NCBI RefSeq assembly: GCF_004193775.1
Contig: NC_041008.1
Span: 5,224,731 to 5,288,730, forward strand
DNA: 64,000 bases
Source: Glycine soja
Taxonomy: Eukaryota; Streptophyta; Magnoliopsida; Fabales; Fabaceae
Direction of reading: 5' to 3'
Position 1 is the stretch's first letter. Each line of letters starts with the position of its first letter. The notes under the pieces are model-generated. The model saw only the letters and a program-made list of their open reading frames with translations. It made no database searches and was not told the origin of the DNA. The position numbers and the translations under genes are program-made. This document shows positions 59,616 through 64,000 of this stretch, in pieces.

Positions 59616-60634
59616 GTTAGAGTGACAAGAAGGAATTAAATATATTTAAGATGAACGTGTCATCATATGAGAAACTTAAAATTATGATTGTATTTGAGGA
59701 AAGGTTAACATATCTAAAAATTAATATCAACCCAACTCATTTATTTTTAAGAAATCTGGTAAGGATATTTTTCTTAATTTATTATTTGTCTAGAAAATTT
59801 TAAATAAAACAAATTTATTGATCTTTAATCGTTCAGAAGACCCTAAGGGATTTTTTTTTAATGGAGTTTGGTTATATTTATGCGAACTTCACTTTTTAAG
59901 GTCAAAGAAAATTACTTTATACTCAGATTGACAGATTTATAAAATCATTTATCATAGCTTGATGCAAATAATTAATGTAGCTAGAATTAAAAGTCTGATT
60001 TATACTTACTCAAACTTTGATGTTCATCCACCACTAAACCGAAACATTAATTTAGAGTTTGAAACTTTATATTGGGGATTCCAAGTTTGCAACCATATTA
60101 TAACAGCGTATAAGGTAAACTTTTCTTGATGCAGTTTCTACACTTTGACTCAGAATCTTTGTTCACTTTTGAATTTTGAGTCAAGGAGTACGTCGAATCC
60201 CAAATATATAATGTTTCCAGTTTAAGCTGTATTATTGTTAATAATTTGACTATTAGTTACTACACTGGTGTCACTATCGGACACAACTTTTTTTTGAGAC
60301 ACATCGTAATGAATGGGATGTGCTAAATTCTCGATTGAGATATTTCTATCGATCTTTTCACTTCTTAAGTCACGTTTAAATACCTCAAGTTGTGCCTTGT
60401 CAAACATCGACGTTACACTACAACCTCCTCTTCAATATGAATACCACAGCACACATTTAATAGTATAAGCCATGACAAAAGTCAATCGATTATTTACGTT
60501 TTAATCGTAAGATTCTAATAGTATTTGCAAATATAATAGAAATAAATAAAACAAGAATGAATAATTTCTAATTGATCGTATGTATGGTTCGATTTGGGTT
60601 TTTCAGAAGTTTTACAATTTTGTTTTAGAATATT

Positions 60635-60830
60635 AAAATATGAATTTAAGTTTAACTCAATCCTAAAAGTTAATTTATGGGATGAGTGTTGTCTCTTTCT
60701 TATATATTTTATTTTGATTTTACTTTTAGTTGATTTAAGATTTAATTTTTTTTAAATCCATGAATTTAAGTTTAACTCAATTCTAAAAATTAACTCATGA
60801 ATAAAAAATTATCAGGGAGTGAACTTTGAT
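60635..60830. repeat. Dispersed legume-type repeat with an internal duplication
   Basis: ATGAATTTAAGTTTAACTCA followed by ATCCTAAAAGTTAA or ATTCTAAAAATTAA occurs twice about 120 bases apart. A relative lies at 22430-22560. Confidence 0.6.
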
Positions 60831-61469
60831 GCATAATATATATTTGCTTTCTCTTAGAAAAAAAAAAAAAAAAAAAACTTTCTAGGATGCCCCAAAAGTG
60901 CAAAAAGAAAAGAAAGAAAGAAAAAAAAAAGTTGAAGACAATTGTTGGTCCCTGTTGCAAATCTTCTGGCGTGGAATGTACGAAAACAAATGTGCAATGC
61001 AAACCATAAGTTGGGCGTATTATGTATGTCTGCGACCAAAAGTGAATTTAAATTCCCAAGAAATTTCATGATTCATCAATTTGTAAGTAGGATTATCATA
61101 TGATCATTTTTTTACGTGAGTGTTTATTTTCTCGAAAAAATGAATTAAGCACACCAATAAACAGTATTATTATTTTTATTAATTCGCACAGTTAATTGTC
61201 CACCATCATCAACCAACAAAAGCAGGTTTTTTTTTTTTCCTGTGGTACCACGAGCTACTTTTCATTGTGCAGCTTGGAGATAATGGTCCCTTTCCTTCTA
61301 AAATTCCATCTTTTTTATTATTATTTTATGACATGTATATAATTGGTCTTTGGCAAAAGAAAAAAATCTTCACTTTTCTTAACAGCTGGCACTTGTATCT
61401 TTATAATTTGTCCTATAGTTGTATACCCACTTACTCGGTAGAGCATTACTCTTCTGAGGGAAATATCAC

Positions 61470-61690
61470 ATGGAAAGAGATGGCCAACAATGCCTTATTA
61501 TTTTGCATTATGCAACAAAAAAACAATTGTTTCCAAGGATTCAATACACATTATTTTGTCATTATGTGCACCATTAATTAGATTTAGAGATACATGGGTC
61601 TGCTACCTATGAATGAAATAAAGACGTATAAAACCAATCTAGAAAAATAAAGTGGCAAGGCAGCTAAAGGGTCAAACTAATTTATGCATG
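61470..61690 (+). repeat. Dispersed repeat, copy B
   Basis: The diverged partner of 57540-57760 in the same orientation. Confidence 0.65.
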
Positions 61691-64000
61691 TTCTCTTTTA
61701 TAATCAACTAATGCTGAGACGTATAAAACTTTTTCTAATAGATTTGAAAGGTTTAATTATATATAACTTAGAATAAAAGATTAATTAACTTATTTTCAAC
61801 CATTATGGATGAATAAGAAAATGTCACATCACTTTGGAAAATCGAAATCTACACAACTGATCACGTTAACTTATTTTGAAAAAAAAAATATTTTCTTTTG
61901 TTTCTTATGTATATTTTTTTTAAGACAATCTTATTTGAAATAAGGTTGGATATTATATATAGACACTTATCTCAATGAAAATTTGAACATTAGTTTGTCG
62001 CATTATGAGATATTAATACTTTTTGCAAGACCTAATCCCGGTAGAAAAAAGTAACCGATTAAATCACTAGAAATCATCCTTATAATGGGTAAAGATACAG
62101 GGAAGAAAACTTATTAAATGTTATCAAAACTTTTTGGTAAAGGGGAAGAAAAGCAAAGGTAGTAGTGTGGAGGCCTAAAACATCCAAAAAAGCACATAAT
62201 CGACCGAATATTCTATAACCCCAAATCACCCATAGTGGCCACATGCAAAGGCAAGTGCCAACACTACTCAAAAGGGTAGCTTTAACAATAGGAGCATGGG
62301 CAATATAGTGGTTGGAGTGAATTTACAAGAATGTAAGTTGGTGACAAAAGATGCCAAAATGTATTTTGTATTTAAAATTAATAATACATTTACAATTAAA
62401 TACACACACAATAAAGTACCTACTTCTAAAAAAGAGTTACGTCTTATAGATCACCAATAATTAAACAAACGAAGAGTTACTCCTAGATTTGGATAAAATC
62501 GCACACTTTTTATACTCATAAGGATTCAAACTCATTATTAGTTCTCAACTACCAATTCTTTACATATGGTTCACAATCTTCACCTCGTTACTTGCTAAGT
62601 AATTCAATGTTGAAATCATTTGGATTATGGTAAAGTTGTGGTGAACATTACTAACCTACGAAATTATGGTGCCTAATATACCCACCAAAAAAATTATGAT
62701 GTAGCTAGGCCTAATAGCTAGCACGAGCGATGTTTTTGTACCTTTTGGGGACTTTCCCAATCAAGTGTTTAGGACTATACAAACAAAATCTAACTAAACA
62801 TATCAATGCCAATGCTCCCGTTGGAGCTTCACATTTCTAAAACCGATAAAGTAGCTAGGTTTTTCGTGCACCAATAAGTCAAATATTTTTTGAATAAAAC
62901 AGCAGTTTAGGATTTCGTATTTGAAGTTAGTTTATTAGGTAAAACTAACACTGAGTTTCGTGAAGAGTAATACAGTAATAAAACTAATATTACTGACTCT
63001 AACGGCTCATAAATCGAGTAAAGCATCAGTTTAAAAATCTTTGAAATTGGCATCATCGACCAATTTGGTCTTTGAAATTGTGAGCAAAAAAATTTAATCC
63101 TTAATTTGATAAATGCCAGTTAGTTTAGTTATTGATGTTATGAAAATGTAGCTTTGTTGCTGATTTTAATAACTACTACTAATAATAGTTAATTTAATCT
63201 TAACATTGTTGTCATTATTTAATTTGATCCCTATATTAAAGATGAAATTGATCAATTTGGTAATGTTAGTAGTTAGAGACCAAATTAATGTGCCAGTTTG
63301 AGAAACCAAATTAATCAACGTGCCCAATGTTTTACGCTTTTACTCAAGAACTATTGTAGGGAGAAATTCTCAGTTATTTGGGTTAATTTGTGGGCCATTG
63401 TAAGGCTGAGCCTATAGGCATTTACTATTGGGCTTGATGTTAACAAAGGCCTAGCGAAAGAAAAAATTCTCAATTATTTGAGTTCTATTTGCACCCCTTT
63501 TCTCTTCACTTTCTAGCCCAAATAACACATGAAGAAAAATTATTTATCCAAATACCACTCTCCCAACATTATTTCTCTACCATCTTCCCCCATCCCCATA
63601 GCCCGACTTCCCTTATCTGAATTGTGCCTTTTTAAAGTTTAGTTTGTACACAAAAATTATGTGATTAAAATACATTCCGATGAATATTACATGTTTGTCA
63701 AAATAATTAATTGGTTAAATAATTCTTAACTTGTCAATTTAATTAAAACTACTTATGTTCATTGTTTTTGTTAAATAAAATTAATTATCACAATTAATAA
63801 TAGTCATAATTGTAATTGAAAAGTTGTTATTAATTTAAATAACTATTACAACAATTGAAAAAAAATGATCAGAAATAATTTGACGAACTTGTTCATTATT
63901 TGTGTTAGCTAGATTTAATTAACACAAACATTGTAATATTTCAATGGAGAACACTTGTGATATTATTTTTTTTCCCTTTATTGTAACATTTTCAATTAAT

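Larger units (their letters stand above)
59616..64000. other. AT-rich intergenic DNA to the window end
   Basis: No supported gene. It holds the dispersed repeat at 61470-61690, a duplicated GAATTTAAGTTTAACTCAAT motif at about 60641 and 60762, and a decayed repeat at about 62990-63340 rich in CCAAATTAATC forms. The short open frames at 60222-60407, 60790-61069 and 62080-62271 (minus) match nothing I know. Confidence 0.5.

Noticed and set aside
60222..60407. Minus-strand 61-residue frame
   Set aside because: No start context, splice structure or family resemblance.
62080..62271. Minus-strand 63-residue frame
   Set aside because: Slightly less AT-rich stretch, but no recognisable domain and broken in all extensions.

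Overview
The window is nuclear DNA from a flowering plant, most likely a legume of the soybean (Glycine) type. The evidence is AT-rich intergenic DNA, GT-AG introns, plant-specific families (SPA, class I formin, ADNT1-type carrier) and a dense load of plant transposons (CACTA, MULE, hAT-like, LTR, LINE). The genus is inferred from the style of the repeats and was not tested by a search.

Host genes. At 1-1037 (+) lie the last two exons of a mitochondrial adenine nucleotide carrier (ADNT1 type). At 7686-13708 (+) is a complete seven-coding-exon SPA1/SPA2-type gene: degenerate kinase-like domain, coiled coil and WD40 propeller, 1035 residues by my splicing. It is a partner of the COP1 ubiquitin ligase in light signalling. 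Its 3' end was copied downstream (13175-14500 to 16580-18105), leaving a frameshifted copy of the last exon. At 18770-21743 (-) is a dead protein kinase gene (DUF1221-type N-terminus plus kinase domain) with frameshifts, a nonsense codon and a solo LTR inserted in its kinase exon. At 27955-32383 (-) is a complete four-exon class I formin (FH1-like, 1079 residues).

Transposons. A 2.0-kb MULE-like element (3388-5388) has about 0.6-kb inverted arms and a perfect 9-bp target duplication. A hAT-like element sits at 15822-16305, a MITE lies in a SPA intron, the solo LTR spans 19471-20811, LINE remnants lie at 33300-36150, and a fold-back element lies at 58240-59615.

The main discovery candidate is a 14.36-kb CACTA element (42819-57178, flanked by AAA target duplications). 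It holds a TNP2 transposase and a nine-exon protein joining an En/Spm-type plant transposase domain to a Ulp1-like C48 peptidase domain. It also carries pieces of unrelated host genes, all in the same orientation: the last exon of a type I inositol-polyphosphate 5-phosphatase, and five to seven phase-compatible exons of a WD40 (plus coiled-coil) protein. Its right end has a 'palindrome of palindromes': twelve hairpin units at 54-bp (once 45-bp) spacing with an inversion centre, which stays open as a repetitive reading frame.

The rest (about 21.7-27.9 kb, 36.2-42.8 kb and 57.2-64 kb) is AT-rich intergenic DNA with decayed repeats and no gene I can support. I saw no rRNA, tRNA or CRISPR. Splice sites were read by eye from motifs, phase and family similarity; no alignment was run.
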